Positions 24,391 to 35,286 of a DNA stretch of 64,000 nucleotides are shown here, piece by piece; the first letter of the stretch is position 1; each line of letters opens with the position of its first letter. The notes under the pieces are model-generated. The model was not told the DNA's origin, did no database searches, and saw only the letters and a program-made list of their open reading frames with translations. This DNA is from Endocalyx cinctus (lineage: Eukaryota; Ascomycota; Sordariomycetes; Amphisphaeriales; Apiosporaceae): assembly GCA_001600455.1 (NCBI GenBank), contig BCKC01000001.1, positions 5,544,441-5,608,440 of the forward strand. The letters are read 5' to 3'. The translations under genes were made by a program, and so were the position numbers.

Positions 24391-26094
24391 TCACTTTTTC
24401 TCTGGTGGGCCCGCGAACTCAGCTGGTATCCCTGGTACATCCGGTATACCCTCGATCCAGTTGGCCGTCATCACATTTTGCCTCAGAGGGTTCTGACTAT
24501 CCCTCAAACCGGAATGGGAAGAAGCGGAAGAATTTCTGCCAACACCAACGCCGGCCTGCTCGCCCGTGTCAACTCTTTTACCGTTCCCGGTCGTGACGAT
24601 CATACCACCTAATCCAGGTCCCGTCCCTATTTCCCCGGACCTGTCGACGCCTAGCCGTCTCCCGCTTCCGCTGACGACTCTGAAGTTACCCCCGCCACCC
24701 GCACGTCCTATCGGTTTTCGGTTATTGGATTCGCGACTGACGCTGCGGGACGGTCCGGGACCCTCGTCGTCGGACAACCTCTCGGCGCCGTCGCGTCTTC
24801 TCCTGAAGAGAGACGACGCGGCCGCGCCTAGGAAAGAAAACGGACCACCACTGTCGCCCCTTTTTTCGTCGATATCGAACCCGTCTCCGCGTCGTTGCCG
24901 CTGCTGCTGTCTTCTCCGCCCCCAGAGGACGAAGACGGCGAGGATCAAAGACACCGCCGCCGCGCTGCCGATCACGGGCGCGGCGATCCACGCGTTCGAC
25001 GACGACGATGATACCGTCGAAGCCCCGCTCTGTTCCGCGCTCGCGCCGCTATCCCCCGTCGACGATGCTAACGAGGAGGAGAAGGAGGCGGTCGCGACGG
25101 GAACCAAGGCGCCCGGTCCGATGACCGACTCCTGCGACACGAAAGCTTCCACGCTGCTGCTGACCACGACGCCGTCGCTAGCGGACACGGTGACCGGGAC
25201 CGTGAGCACGGTGGTCTCCCCCGGAGCCGTTACCGTGAACGTCGTCGGTACGGAAGCCATCTGGGCCTGGGTCGGGGTGAAGAAAGTCATGCTCTGCGCG
25301 GTCGCGTCCGTCCCCGCCGCCGCCGCGGCGCCGTCCGAGCCGTCGACGAGGACGGCGCTGTCGACGCCCGATAAGGTGACGAGGTTCGGGTCGGCGAGGC
25401 CGAACGGCTCTTTGAGGTAGCAGTTCTTGAACCCGGTCGACTGCTTCGGGTCGAAGCTGACGCCGCCGCACCGGGAGTCGCCCGCGCACGCGTCCACGCA
25501 GTCGTCCAACGACTGGTGGAACTGCTGCTCGATGTCGTTTCCGTTCATCACCTTGTTGCACTGCATCTGGAAGAGCCGGCTCGGAGCCGACGAGCTGCCC
25601 GAGGACGTGAAGTTGGCGCCCGTCCCGAGGTTCGCGCAGCTGCTCGTGGGCCCCGGCTGCGGGAAGATGCCGGCGGCCGAGTCGAAGATGCGGCTCGATC
25701 GCGTCTTCTCCGGTATTAAGCTCGTGAGGAAGACGCAGTCGTTGTTGAATTTTAATTGCACACCTTCGCATCGGGGGTTTTGGAACGATGTGCTGTTTTG
25801 TAGGTAATAATTCTCGGTTAGTCTTTTTTTTTTCCTCCTTTATTTCCTTTCTCTTAACCGTCGTACGTACCATTGAGCCGCGCATGAGGCGAGCGAGTCT
25901 ACCTTTTTACGCATGATTTCCGAACCTTCGAATCTGGTATTGCAGAAAACGATAAACGACTGCTCGTTTCCGATCATCGTGCCGTTGCCGCTGGGGCAGG
26001 GCGCATGACTGACGTTATTAGAATTACTGCTTTCATCGTCGCCTCCGTTATTATTGCCCCCGCTCTGCCTGGAAAAAATATTTGGTAGTCTCAT
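24391..26094 (-). CDS. Apple/PAN-like domain single-pass membrane protein (5' end uncertain)
   Basis: Exons 25871-26094 and 24391-25792 are joined by a 78-bp intron (GTACGT...AACAG, phase 2), which creates ...LASCAAQC|TSFQNPRCEGVQL. Two Cys-rich apple/PAN-like modules are visible: PCPSGNG...FIVFCNTRF...LASCAAQC...CEGVQLKFNNDC, and LFQMQCNKVMNGNDIEQQF with CVDACAGDSRCGGVSF and NCYLKE. A Ser/Thr/Ala-rich stalk, one membrane helix (WIAAPVIGSAAAVSLILAVFVLW) and a basic, Ser/Gly-rich cytoplasmic tail follow. This is the layout of fungal cell-surface apple-domain proteins. With the ATG at 26094 the protein has 541 residues and no signal peptide. A TTTTTTCCAG just inside that exon may be a real acceptor, so the true start, with a signal peptide, probably lies upstream and was not found. 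Confidence 0.75.
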
Positions 26095-27745
26095 CTCTAC
26101 TCTTTCTGAAGTATGCCCTTCTCTCTTCTCTAATTACGATAAAATATTAAAAATGAATTTGGCCAGCAAATTAAGTATAAATAATAATTGACTAAATCAC
26201 GCAGTGTATAGCCATCGGTATCATCAAGATACTAGAAAACGAAAGGAATAGCACCAAATATGAGAGGGTAAAGACAAGAACCGAAGAAGAGAGCAAAAAA
26301 TCTCGAAGTAAAATCTAAGTGCCGCAGCACTGACTTCGTGAAGAATATTATATCTTCTTAGGTATAGATTGAGTAGATAATTAGGAATCACCCGGCTATC
26401 TTTCCCACCCTCGTGGGCCATGTACGCGGTTCGTGGTTAATATCTGAGACGTCTGTCTATTCATCCATCGAACAGATCCGAACCCGTCGTACATAAAAAA
26501 ATCTTACCTAGTACTGTAGTTCTCGCGCGGTATTGCGACCGTTCGATGAACATTCCGCCCACTCTCTTTTCTCCAACTGCCATAAATCCGTCGCCGTATG
26601 AAGAACGCCCCTGATCGCCGACGTTGTGAAGACTGAACCAGAAAAGTTGGAGTTCTTGGGACATGATCGACCCCTTGCCGGCATTTTCATCCATAAATAC
26701 TTTTTTTTACCCTCCCTCCTTTTCGTCTTTCCCTTTTCTATTTCACCCCGATCTATGTCTTCACGGAATATCAGATAATGCGGCTAAAAAAGAAGAAAGA
26801 GAGATCCCCCCTTCCCAACACCAACACTTTTGAAACCAATTTTTTGGGGGAGACAACAGGGTGGGTTGAGGTTGCAATGTAATGCCGTGTTCCCATGCTT
26901 AATGCATATTTATCGATGCTTAACTTTATGCAACGTATGACAAGCGAGGATATTTGGGATGAAAATCACGACTGGATAACGTTTCGGACCTGACAAGATT
27001 TATTAGTAACTACCTAGGTACTTTTTCTACCATAGTATTATATTCTGCACCTATCGCTATCATTCTAGAATACGTAACCTTGCAGAACACATGAAACGCT
27101 GATTGTACTTTATACTTCAATAGAATTATCCACTTACCCAGTTTCTAGAGTGGTAATGGGGACGCGACGTGCCGAGTACGTAGGCCTTTGGAAAAGAATT
27201 TCTCGAGACGAGTGGCAAGAATCTATGTATTTAGAAATGGGTGACTATGACTCGCGAAATCAGTGAAACCTAAGACTCGATTAGATGTTACCGTTGTTCA
27301 CAATTACTTTTCTGCAAGCAAAGATGATCCATTTTTAAGGTCTTAAAAAGAGCGCGCCATGCTGTTTGGATTGTAAGTGGTATTTTGTGATAACACATGG
27401 GCAAATGCCATCGTCTTTTCATGCATCCCTTGGCATTAGGTCAGTGCACACGGCTCAGTAGTCGTCATTATAGCGGTCTACCTCAATACCAAAATTTCGG
27501 ATTTGGAAGAAAATAGAAAGATATTTTGCATCAGCATTGTATTTACAGCTAGTAGTTCAAGAACATATACGTAGTTCACAGTCCAATGTGTGTCGTTTTG
27601 CTGACCTAGAAGTCATCTATATCCATCATGTATCTGCTTTTGCGGGCAAAGTCGTTAAACCTAGCAGATATTCGTACATGGGCGATAAGATAGCACGCGG
27701 TAAGACAAGAGTCACATGGTGGTCCCTAATAAAAGGAATATCACA
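26095..27745. other. Intergenic region with one possible orphan exon
   Basis: About 1.65 kb. Apart from the possible exon listed at 26508-26694, no coding sequence is supported. It includes the likely promoter and 5' exon region of the apple-domain gene and the 3' flank of the PQ-loop gene. Confidence 0.55.
26508..26694 (-). CDS. Possible orphan or first exon, 62 codons
   Basis: An ATG at 26694 (minus strand) opens a frame of 62 codons plus one base, rich in C- and G-ending codons, that runs to a good donor (CTAG|GTAAGA). The peptide includes ELQLFWFSLHNVGDQGRSSY and SQYRARTTVLG and has no recognised domain. Its phase (1) does not match the best acceptor in the downstream apple-domain gene (which needs phase 2), so direct joining fails. 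It could be a separate small gene or be linked through an unseen exon. Confidence 0.3.
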
Positions 27746-28926
27746 TTATCGAATACCAGAGCTGCCGATACCTCCTGGAGCAAGAAGTGGCTGGTTCTCA
27801 CCAACTCCTTGCACGCTTTCGCGATCCAAGGCACGCTCGATCTCTTCTTGTGTTTCGCCGTATGCTTGTAAGTGGGCTGAGTATGGACCTGGTGACGGCA
27901 ATACTCGGGGTGTTGTACGGCGGTTGTAAGATGGTCTCTGCGGGGGTGGCTCGAGGGAATCATCAGACCCACTGTTCCTCTGCGAAGACCATTCGTAGTT
28001 GATGGCCATCGTCAATAATATGCCTTGCATGATAGCTGTCAGTACGTAAACACCCCAAGAGCTCCAGCCATCCCAGCCTAGACGGGCTCCAAGACTAGCA
28101 GCGAAAAGGAAGCCGCCAGGAGTCTGGATACACATCATCAAAATGCTTAGACTCCCCGCATGCTTGAGCTTGTAGGTGGTCCAAATCTGGGGAACATATT
28201 GAATGGCGGCAAGGACAGCAGCCATGATTCCTAGAATATTGGCCCATATACCAAGATAAGATGGAGCGGCAAACGCAAGTGAGGCGGATATGATCACCAC
28301 AAATAAACCGTGAACCAGGCATATACCCGCAACGCCGAGAGCCGTTCTCCATGTAGGTTGATCGGGATCGCGGGGTGACTCGTCGTCCGCTAGATCGTTA
28401 TTATCGCGTCGAAAGAAGACCAAGAACAAAACCAAGCTATTTCGTATTAGAAAAAGTATTGTTTACTTAACGCGGATAAATGAGAAAGAGGGAGACTAAC
28501 ATTATGGCGAAGCAGATCCATTGGGTACCAATCTGTGCAATACCCAACAACCCCGCCGTACATTCAAAAGGACTGACTTCTTTACAACAGGCGACGTCGG
28601 CTCGTGAATCGGGAAGAGTCAGGATGTTTCCAAACTGGGAATTGGCGGAGGTAACACCGAGCAGGACGAAGTACGGGGATATGCCTTCGGAGGAGCCTCG
28701 AGATATTATTCGATAGTGTTGGGTCACGTAGGAAAGCATGATTCCGAGTACGATAAGACTATTTAGGAATAGAAGTCATTAGATTGAATTTATTTACCGT
28801 GATATATACCCTGATACAGAATGACCAAGGGGAAAAGAGAGTATTCGCTTACATGGAAATGAAGAAGTTCGTAAACCCTCCCTCGCGAAGAAGGTCGCAA
28901 CGACCTTCGACTAAGGAACTATCCAT
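27746..28926 (-). CDS. PQ-loop repeat membrane protein
   Basis: Three exons: 28853-28926, 28501-28758 and 27746-28436, giving 340 residues. Introns are 94 bp (GTAAGC...AATAG) and 64 bp (GTTAGT...AATAG), both phase 2. The protein begins MDSSLVEGRCDLLREGGFTN and then has about seven hydrophobic helices. The first PQ-type loop lies around SSEGISPYFVLLGVTSANSQ. The second is canonical (QYVPQIWTTYKLKHAGSLSI). The cytosolic C-terminus is polar and ends with ENQPLLAPGG, where the ENQPLL part could act as an acidic dileucine sorting signal. PQ-loop proteins include vacuolar/lysosomal cationic amino-acid and cystine exporters (Ypq, cystinosin) and related transporters. The substrate here is unknown. 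Confidence 0.88.
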
Positions 28927-29743
28927 TGCGAAGATGATATTTGTAGAAGCGAGTTCGATATAAATTATGAGAATATTATAGACAAGACGTATGATTCCTC
29001 AATAAAGTTTGTAAAAGTTAAAAAACGGGAATAAAGTCGGTAAAACGATCGAGTCATACAATAGGCGCGGTAGTGGTTTCTAGATGCAACTTAAAATGAC
29101 GATGATTTGCTAGATGCCCGACTCAGAGGGAGAAGAAAAAGAGACGCGTAGAAATGTATATCTAGGCGAGATATAAAAGTGAGGCAGAAGGAATTTAACG
29201 CATGGTTTTTGTTAAAGCATGGTTGTACCTAGGTGAGATGGTGAACCCGTGATGGTTTCCTTTTCTCAGGGTCGAGGTTAACTGAATAACCTTGGTGGAA
29301 ATGACGGTACGAAATGGTACCATGTGATGATTCAAACAATCATTCATTGATAGCTTCAAAACGCACGGACTTTATGACAAGGTAAGCTAAGTTACAAGGG
29401 TTGAACAAGGGTAGTCTCCACTATAAGATACTGAAGTAGCAGAGTACTTAGAGCTAAGCTAGGTACCTAGCTCGGCAGCCTACGCTCTTTAATAGTCCTC
29501 TATATTATTACTCAAGGACTTAAGGCTAGGTACTACCTTAAAACTATTACCGTTACTTACAGGTGGCTGTGGACCCCGTACCTGAATGTTCGGAATATTT
29601 TTGACCTCTGCTAATTAAGAAGCTAATTTTCATATCATCAACTAAGTACTTAAGTACTTAAAAGTAGCCGACCTTGGAATATCGACTCATCTTCATTCTT
29701 ATTTTCCACAGCCAATGAGTTATTTAAATTAAGTGTACTCGTA
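28927..29743. other. Intergenic region between divergent genes
   Basis: About 820 bp shared promoter space of the PQ-loop gene (minus) and the WD-repeat gene (plus). It contains the palindromic motif actaagtacttaagtact at 29641-29658 and a ctaggtacctag palindrome near 29458. No gene. Confidence 0.75.
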
Positions 29744-31162
29744 ATGGATCAGCCTAGTGATCATGTCAGACAAAGAGTAAAATTACTTGCATCAACAGAT
29801 CAAGAAGAGTCTCAATCTACATATACATCTACATCTCCGGCTTCAACTACTTCATCGAGCTCTTACATATATGACGATGATGAAAAAGATCCACCTAATC
29901 TGACTTATTTCGAGACAGCTCAATGGACGGCGGATGGTACAACGCTGCTTACATATTCATCTTCAAATGTAATATCTGGCTATATTGTTCCCGAGAACCT
30001 TCTATCGGCTGAATCCCCTCTTTCCCTATCTCCTCAAGCAAGTATCCAGCTCCCGGAGCGTAGCAATGTAGTAGCCGGAGCCCCGTACTTCAATCTCTCC
30101 GACCCATGGACAACTCAAGTCCTCGTATCAAGCCGCGATCATCCTATCCAGCTATTCTACCTTAACCCCACGTCCTCCACCCCTCCACCCGCATCGTCTT
30201 ACCCATTTACCAAAGTTCGCTCCGAGGATTTCCTCGCCGCCACGGCCCTGGTATGGCCTAACCCCGGTTCGCACTTCATAGCGGGTACCCGTAACCTGCT
30301 CGGCGTATTTGACGTCAGCCGAGCCGGTTCCGAGCCTGTAGTACGCGTCAAGACCATCCCTTCCGAGCGTCATCTCTCTAAAGGTGGAGGGGTAGGTATG
30401 CGAGGTACGATCTCGAGCTTGGGTGTTCAGTCGCCCGACGAAACCGGAGGGAGCTTAACCGCCGCGGGAACCTGGACGCGCTGGGTCGGGCTTTATGACC
30501 TCGCGCAGGCCGGCGAATGCGCCGCTACGTGGAGCGTAAGCTCGGCCGCGGACGAAATCAAGGCAGGTTCAAACTCGGATAACGTGGTAGATGTCGGCGG
30601 CGACGGGATTACGCAGACTATCTGGAGTCCGTGCGGCCGATACCTGCTTATCAACGAACGAAAATCCAACGGAATCCTGATATACGATGTTCGCGTCACG
30701 GGAAAACTACTTGGCTGGCTATCGGGGAGAGAAGCGGAAGGGAACCAGCGAATCTATTGCGATGTATACCCAGCAGCAGAGGGAAGCTCGGGTTTTGAAG
30801 TCTGGTCCGGGACCACACATGGCGCCGTGAGAGTTTGGGAGGGCGTCAGCAGCCATGGAGATATCCAGGAACCGACGTGGTCTTGGGACGCCCACCAGTC
30901 AACCATAGGGAGCACATGTATGCATCAAAGTGGATCCGTCGTGGCTACCTGCTCTGGATCGTGGACATTTTCAGACAAGGATATCAACGAAATCCAACCC
31001 GAAGATGATTCTAGTGAAAGTGACGAGGATGCCGATACCCCAGTTAGCAAATTATCTTGGATGCAGCGGAGGAAGACAGAGTGTGGGCTAAAGATATGGA
31101 ACATCTTAAACGATCCTGCAGATGACGATCACACAGAAGAACGGCAAGATAATGGAAATTAG
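29744..31162 (+). CDS. WD-repeat protein, WDR79/TCAB1 (Swt21)-like
   Basis: A 472-residue single-exon protein. A low-complexity N-terminus is followed by a seven-bladed-propeller-like WD region. Recognisable pieces are PPNLTYFETAQWTADGTTLL at the start, a middle with DPWTTQVLVSSRDHPIQLFY and EDFLAATALVWPNPGSHFIAG, then GTISSLGVQSPD, then ITQTIWSPCGRYLLINERKS, and DVRVTGKLLGWLSGR. The order 'sudden-death/operational WD blade, RNL-F-sites, PDETGGSLTAAGTW' matches fungal homologues of human WDR79 (TCAB1), the Cajal-body factor that binds CAB-box RNAs and telomerase RNA, and of yeast Swt21, which is linked to pre-mRNA splicing. A nuclear role is inferred. The acidic C-terminus (DDSSESDEDAD) is typical. 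Confidence 0.8.
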   Translation: MDQPSDHVRQRVKLLASTDQEESQSTYTSTSPASTTSSSSYIYDDDEKDPPNLTYFETAQWTADGTTLLTYSSSNVISGYIVPENLLSAESPLSLSPQASIQLPERSNVVAGAPYFNLSDPWTTQVLVSSRDHPIQLFYLNPTSSTPPPASSYPFTKVRSEDFLAATALVWPNPGSHFIAGTRNLLGVFDVSRAGSEPVVRVKTIPSERHLSKGGGVGMRGTISSLGVQSPDETGGSLTAAGTWTRWVGLYDLAQAGECAATWSVSSAADEIKAGSNSDNVVDVGGDGITQTIWSPCGRYLLINERKSNGILIYDVRVTGKLLGWLSGREAEGNQRIYCDVYPAAEGSSGFEVWSGTTHGAVRVWEGVSSHGDIQEPTWSWDAHQSTIGSTCMHQSGSVVATCSGSWTFSDKDINEIQPEDDSSESDEDADTPVSKLSWMQRRKTECGLKIWNILNDPADDDHTEERQDNGN

Positions 31163-31542
31163 GCTGATTAATACCAAAACTTCGCTAATTATACCCCATC
31201 TCGAGGATTATCTTCAGGAAATTACTATGAATTAAACATTAATTTCTCAACCTAGAAGAAAAAAGGGGATCATTTCTATTCATCTATACGAGATTTTCTT
31301 TGGCGACACTCTAATGTTGCCAGTTATTTCTTTTTCCCATGGACACCCAAGGCCCTTCATACGAGAAAAACTCTATCTAGTTTGCATATCCTATTTATTG
31401 ATATATTCAAACGAGTGCCGTCATCAAAACCAATCAAACGGCCATCCACGTCCTCTATCTATTTAAATACCGTTATCGTATGGGCTTATTATGAATTTGC
31501 TAGAGTCTGGTTCTCATACTCGAAGCAGTCACCTAATGAATA
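31163..31542. other. Convergent intergenic spacer
   Basis: About 380 bp between the 3' ends of two convergent genes. No feature beyond probable 3' untranslated regions. Confidence 0.75.
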
Positions 31543-32643
31543 CTACTTCTTGCGAAAAAGAGAACGGAGACGACTACTCGACTTCGCCCCGCTTACTCTT
31601 CGGGCCCGGATTGGAGAGTTCTCAACGGCTCTACTCGGAGAGATCATGTGTGGGAAGGTCTGTCTTCCCCTTATTGGAAGTGACTTGTTTACGCCAATCG
31701 GAGAGATGTCGCGTGTGTTACCGGAAGATGTATCGGTGGCACCATAATATGCTTCGGAATCGCTGCCGTGACGAGTCCTCGGATCTACATCCGCTATCTG
31801 CGGACTCACGGATTCGATGCTGTTTTCCGAATCCGCAGCGTGGTAATTGTTCACGTTGCTCCGCTCGGGTGTTTGGCGGAGAGAATTGGGGTCTAAAACG
31901 CGAAGATATGCCGGCGGAGTTCTAGGCGTAGATTGGTGTCTGTATCTTTCGGGTTTGGGACGACGATGTTCTTCATCGGGAATTGGTACAAATTGTGAAT
32001 GCGGGTCTGCGGAATTGAACCAACAAGGCTCTGAACTAGCTTTCTTATGGTACAGAAGACTAGGATCCGGCGTGGATTCAAGACTAAAGTCATACCTCTG
32101 CTTTGGAGTGTCTGGGGTATTATTGGAAGTCGGGGTACTCCATAGTACGTTACGATCCGTATTAGCACGTTGTTTAGATTTAGGGGTTGTGGGTTTGGGC
32201 ATCCGGACTTGACCTGTTGAACGGTTTTGGCGATTCTCCGGTGAGCGTGGTTGAGCTTCCTCCATTTGGTAGTACCGGACTGCCATATTATGTGTGACTA
32301 TGCCGAATAGGTACGGGATATCTTGCCACGGAAGAGCCTGGGAACCACGCATCCCTGTTTGTATCTGAGTATGGTATATGTCCCTGTCGCTTTTGAACCA
32401 CGGATCTGAGAACCTTTCTAGAAATTCGTCCCATTCCTCGGTCACGGCTTCTGTGGTACACTTTTCGCATTTGATATCAGCCTTCCAACCGACTCTCGGC
32501 TCCAGATTTTGGCATATCCGAAGGGGTCTTTTGGCTTTGAGTTGGCGCATAACTCTATCGCAGAACTCGGTCCGCTGATGCAAGTGAGGACCTTCCGCTA
32601 CCTCGCATCCGCATTCCCACTGTCCGCGCAAATCCCAGCACAT
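31543..32643 (-). CDS. Unrecognised 366-residue protein with N-terminal cysteine pairs
   Basis: A single open frame with no domain I recognise. The first 70 residues carry cysteines in patterns that could bind zinc: MCWDLRGQWECGCEVAEG, then EFCDRVMRQ, ICQNLEP and IKCEKC. The segment AVTEEWDEFLERFSDPWF follows. The rest is polar, rich in Pro, Ser, Arg and Asn, and probably disordered, ending in a basic SSSRLRSLFRKK. Codon use and length support a real gene. Short, disordered, Cys-headed proteins of this kind are usually lineage-restricted in fungi. No function is proposed. Confidence 0.7.
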   Translation of the reverse strand: MCWDLRGQWECGCEVAEGPHLHQRTEFCDRVMRQLKAKRPLRICQNLEPRVGWKADIKCEKCTTEAVTEEWDEFLERFSDPWFKSDRDIYHTQIQTGMRGSQALPWQDIPYLFGIVTHNMAVRYYQMEEAQPRSPENRQNRSTGQVRMPKPTTPKSKQRANTDRNVLWSTPTSNNTPDTPKQRYDFSLESTPDPSLLYHKKASSEPCWFNSADPHSQFVPIPDEEHRRPKPERYRHQSTPRTPPAYLRVLDPNSLRQTPERSNVNNYHAADSENSIESVSPQIADVDPRTRHGSDSEAYYGATDTSSGNTRDISPIGVNKSLPIRGRQTFPHMISPSRAVENSPIRARRVSGAKSSSRLRSLFRKK

Positions 32644-34075
32644 GATTTTTAAAGATCTAAGCCGAATCTATGATAAAAACTAAATCAGTAGAGAAAAATT
32701 CAACGACTTGTGAAAGAGATTTATGGTGATGAATTCGTTACTATGTATGTTGTTTTCTCGGCATAACTGGCATGTGCATATACACGGACGTATATCCATT
32801 ATATATACAATTTTTGCACGAGCACTTCACCCAAGTTACATTCATAAATCACTGATTTTGATAGTCGAAGACAAGAATATTCATACTTACTCCAACGCAA
32901 ATTTTAATCTATGATCAAGGCGATTCACTGACATATCGACACTGTCTTTACTTCTTCGGATGATGAAGCTGGATGTCAGAAGCTGTGAAGACAAAGATAG
33001 TTCTATTTCTCCCTTCTAATTCATGGTTGATCAGTTCATACTCTCCAGATAATTTACTTAGAATATGAAGAAGCGCATGCTCTGCTTCAGCGGCTTCGAC
33101 TTATCTAGGAATAAACATAGTGAATTCTGATTCAGTCACTTTGCATGGATCCTACCCTATTCACTCATCTTTCACTAACCTAGTGGACTTTGAGCCCTGA
33201 TATCACACAATGTACGGAGTAATATTATGTGAATTATAAACCGATTACAGGTGCCGGAGCGTTAATCACAGACTAGATACTCGATTCGTAGTTCCGCTCC
33301 GCGAGTGAATCATCAGGAAGATCTCGCATAAAAGAAAAAGAAGAGATCATAAAATAATTGCTTTTCTTGCATCAAAAATTTTAACGGATACGAACGCCTT
33401 TTCCAAGATTCGTCTTGCTAGTAAAATATTTTAGTTGCAGAAGAGCTTAGTGGTAGCTGCATGAAACAAACAGCTCACTAACAAGATAAATATTGGAAGG
33501 GATACAATTCTTTGCTTTTTCTGAGACTGATATGACAATGACGTATTGTGGCTTTGGGCGCGAACCGCTGAAAACATGACGTTTGATAATACCGGTCGTC
33601 TTGTTACATACACTACCCCCTCAACACACTTTCGTGCGCCTATGCAACTACGTAATATCAGCTCAAAGACATGGTCACGGAGTAGAAGAGGTAAGGTCTT
33701 ATAAGGTTGCGACTGCTGGTTCTAATCACGGCCGCAAGCTAGTTGTTTACGTTGAGTGAAAAGGAGGAAGAAGAAGAAAAAAAAAAAAGATCGCTATTGA
33801 TTGCCGCGCTATAACTTGATTTGAGTGAGGAACAATTAGGACCCATATTCATTCTCATATATTGTTTCGTAAGATATCTAACCATGGAAACCCTCCTAAA
33901 TATAGACATCTTCGAGTCTACCGTGTTTGACTTCAATCTACATAAATTATAACAAATAAGGGGGGGAAATATTGAAAAAAGGCTTGATATGTAGACAGTT
34001 TGAGGTTAAAAAAAAGTTGTTGAAAGTTCATACTCATATCCTTCACATTTTCACTATTATCATTCTTTTCATTTT
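32644..34075. other. Intergenic region
   Basis: About 1.4 kb, AT-rich, upstream of the unknown Cys gene and downstream of the naphthalene reductase gene. It contains a gtacggagtaat motif near 33213, related to the tactccgta motifs near 50.9 kb. No gene seen. Confidence 0.7.
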
Positions 34076-35286
34076 TTACATCATCGCGTGACCGTCGCAG
34101 CCGATAACCTTTCCGTTCATCCATCCACCGTCGTTGGAAGCGAGGAAGCAAGCGGTACGGGCGATGTCAATGGGTAAACCGACACGGCCGAGGGAAGACC
34201 ATTTTGCGGCGTACTAGATTGATTTTGTCAATTACCATGATACTTTGTTCCGTGTATAATATTATAAATATCGAAAGAAAACTAAAATAGCACTTACTTC
34301 GTCGACTTGCTCGTCGTTCAAGTTCTCGCCATCGGGAATGTACTCCCGGCATACGGCGTGGTACATGTCGGTCTTGATACCGCCGGGGGCGATGCAGTTG
34401 ACGGTGATCTTCTTGTCGCCGAAGTCGATGGCCATGCAGCGGACGAACGTCTCGATGGCGCCCTTGCTGCCGGAGTAGATGGCGTGCCTGGGCACGCCCT
34501 TAGCCTGGCCCGTGATGCTCCCCATGAGGATGACGCGGCCGCCGACCTCGAGGTGCTTGTAGGCCTCGCGGGCGACGAAGAACTGGCCGCGGGTGTTGAC
34601 GGCGAAGACGCGGTCGAACTCCTCGGGGGTGACGTCCTTGACGTGGCCGAAGGAGACGACGCCGCTGTTGGAGGCGACGATGTCGAGCTTGCCCCAGGTC
34701 TTGACGGCCTGGTCGAACATGCTGACGATCTGGTCGACCTGCGACACGTTGGCCCGGATCGCCACGGCGTCCGACTCGTTCTTGAACTCCATCGCGTTCT
34801 TCTTGATCTGTCGTACGACCTCCTCGGCCCGCTCGGTGCTGTTCGCGTAGTTGACGATCACCTTGGCGCCGCGGCGGCCCATCTCGAGAGCGATCTCTCG
34901 GCCAATACCACGACCTAAAGCGGAGGGTGGGTGTGATTAGTTTATGTTTAGTGGTGGGTGGGGTTTTTTTCTCATTTTAGGTAATTATGTTTTGTTTGAA
35001 GAATTTTGATTGGCTGTTGTGTTGGAACAGGGGGGTGGGTGTAAGGGAGGATGGGGGGGCGCTATCGCTCGGACATGAAATGGGGAACTCCAGGGCTAAC
35101 TATAGAGAACCGTTTTCCAATAACCAAGGCGGAGGAGTGGGAGGTAGGCAACGGCTGAAAAAAAAAAAAAAAGAATGGCTTACCGGCACCAGTAACAAGA
35201 GCGACCTTGCCATCCAGAGAAGCCGACCTCATTCCTAGAGGGCCGGGGATGGCGTTGTAGTCTACGGTTCCAGTGAGTCCAGGCAT
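34076..35286 (-). CDS. Hydroxynaphthalene reductase (DHN-melanin pathway SDR)
   Basis: Three exons: 35184-35286, 34298-34914 and 34076-34213, giving 285 residues. Introns are 269 bp (GTAAGC...TTTAG, phase 1) and 84 bp (GTAAGT...TCTAG, phase 0). This is a classical NADPH short-chain dehydrogenase. The cofactor motif TGAGRGIG (residues 32-39) is rebuilt by splicing, and the catalytic residues are Ser167 (GSITG), Tyr181 and Lys185 (YSGSK). Long stretches such as [19 protein letters not shown] and [18 protein letters not shown] are diagnostic of fungal tetra-/trihydroxynaphthalene reductases, which reduce T4HN to scytalone and/or T3HN to vermelone in DHN-melanin synthesis. The protein ends in Met, like Magnaporthe T3HN reductase as I recall it. 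About seven extra residues (within [14 protein letters not shown]) interrupt a normally shorter loop. No melanin PKS or Cmr1 regulator is nearby. Confidence 0.93.

Noticed and set aside
24566..25420. 284-codon plus-strand frame
   Set aside because: Antisense to the low-complexity stalk and tail of the apple-domain protein; its composition simply mirrors it.
34307..34918. 203-codon plus-strand frame, Val/Asp/Leu rich
   Set aside because: Mirror frame of the GC-rich hydroxynaphthalene reductase exon 2.
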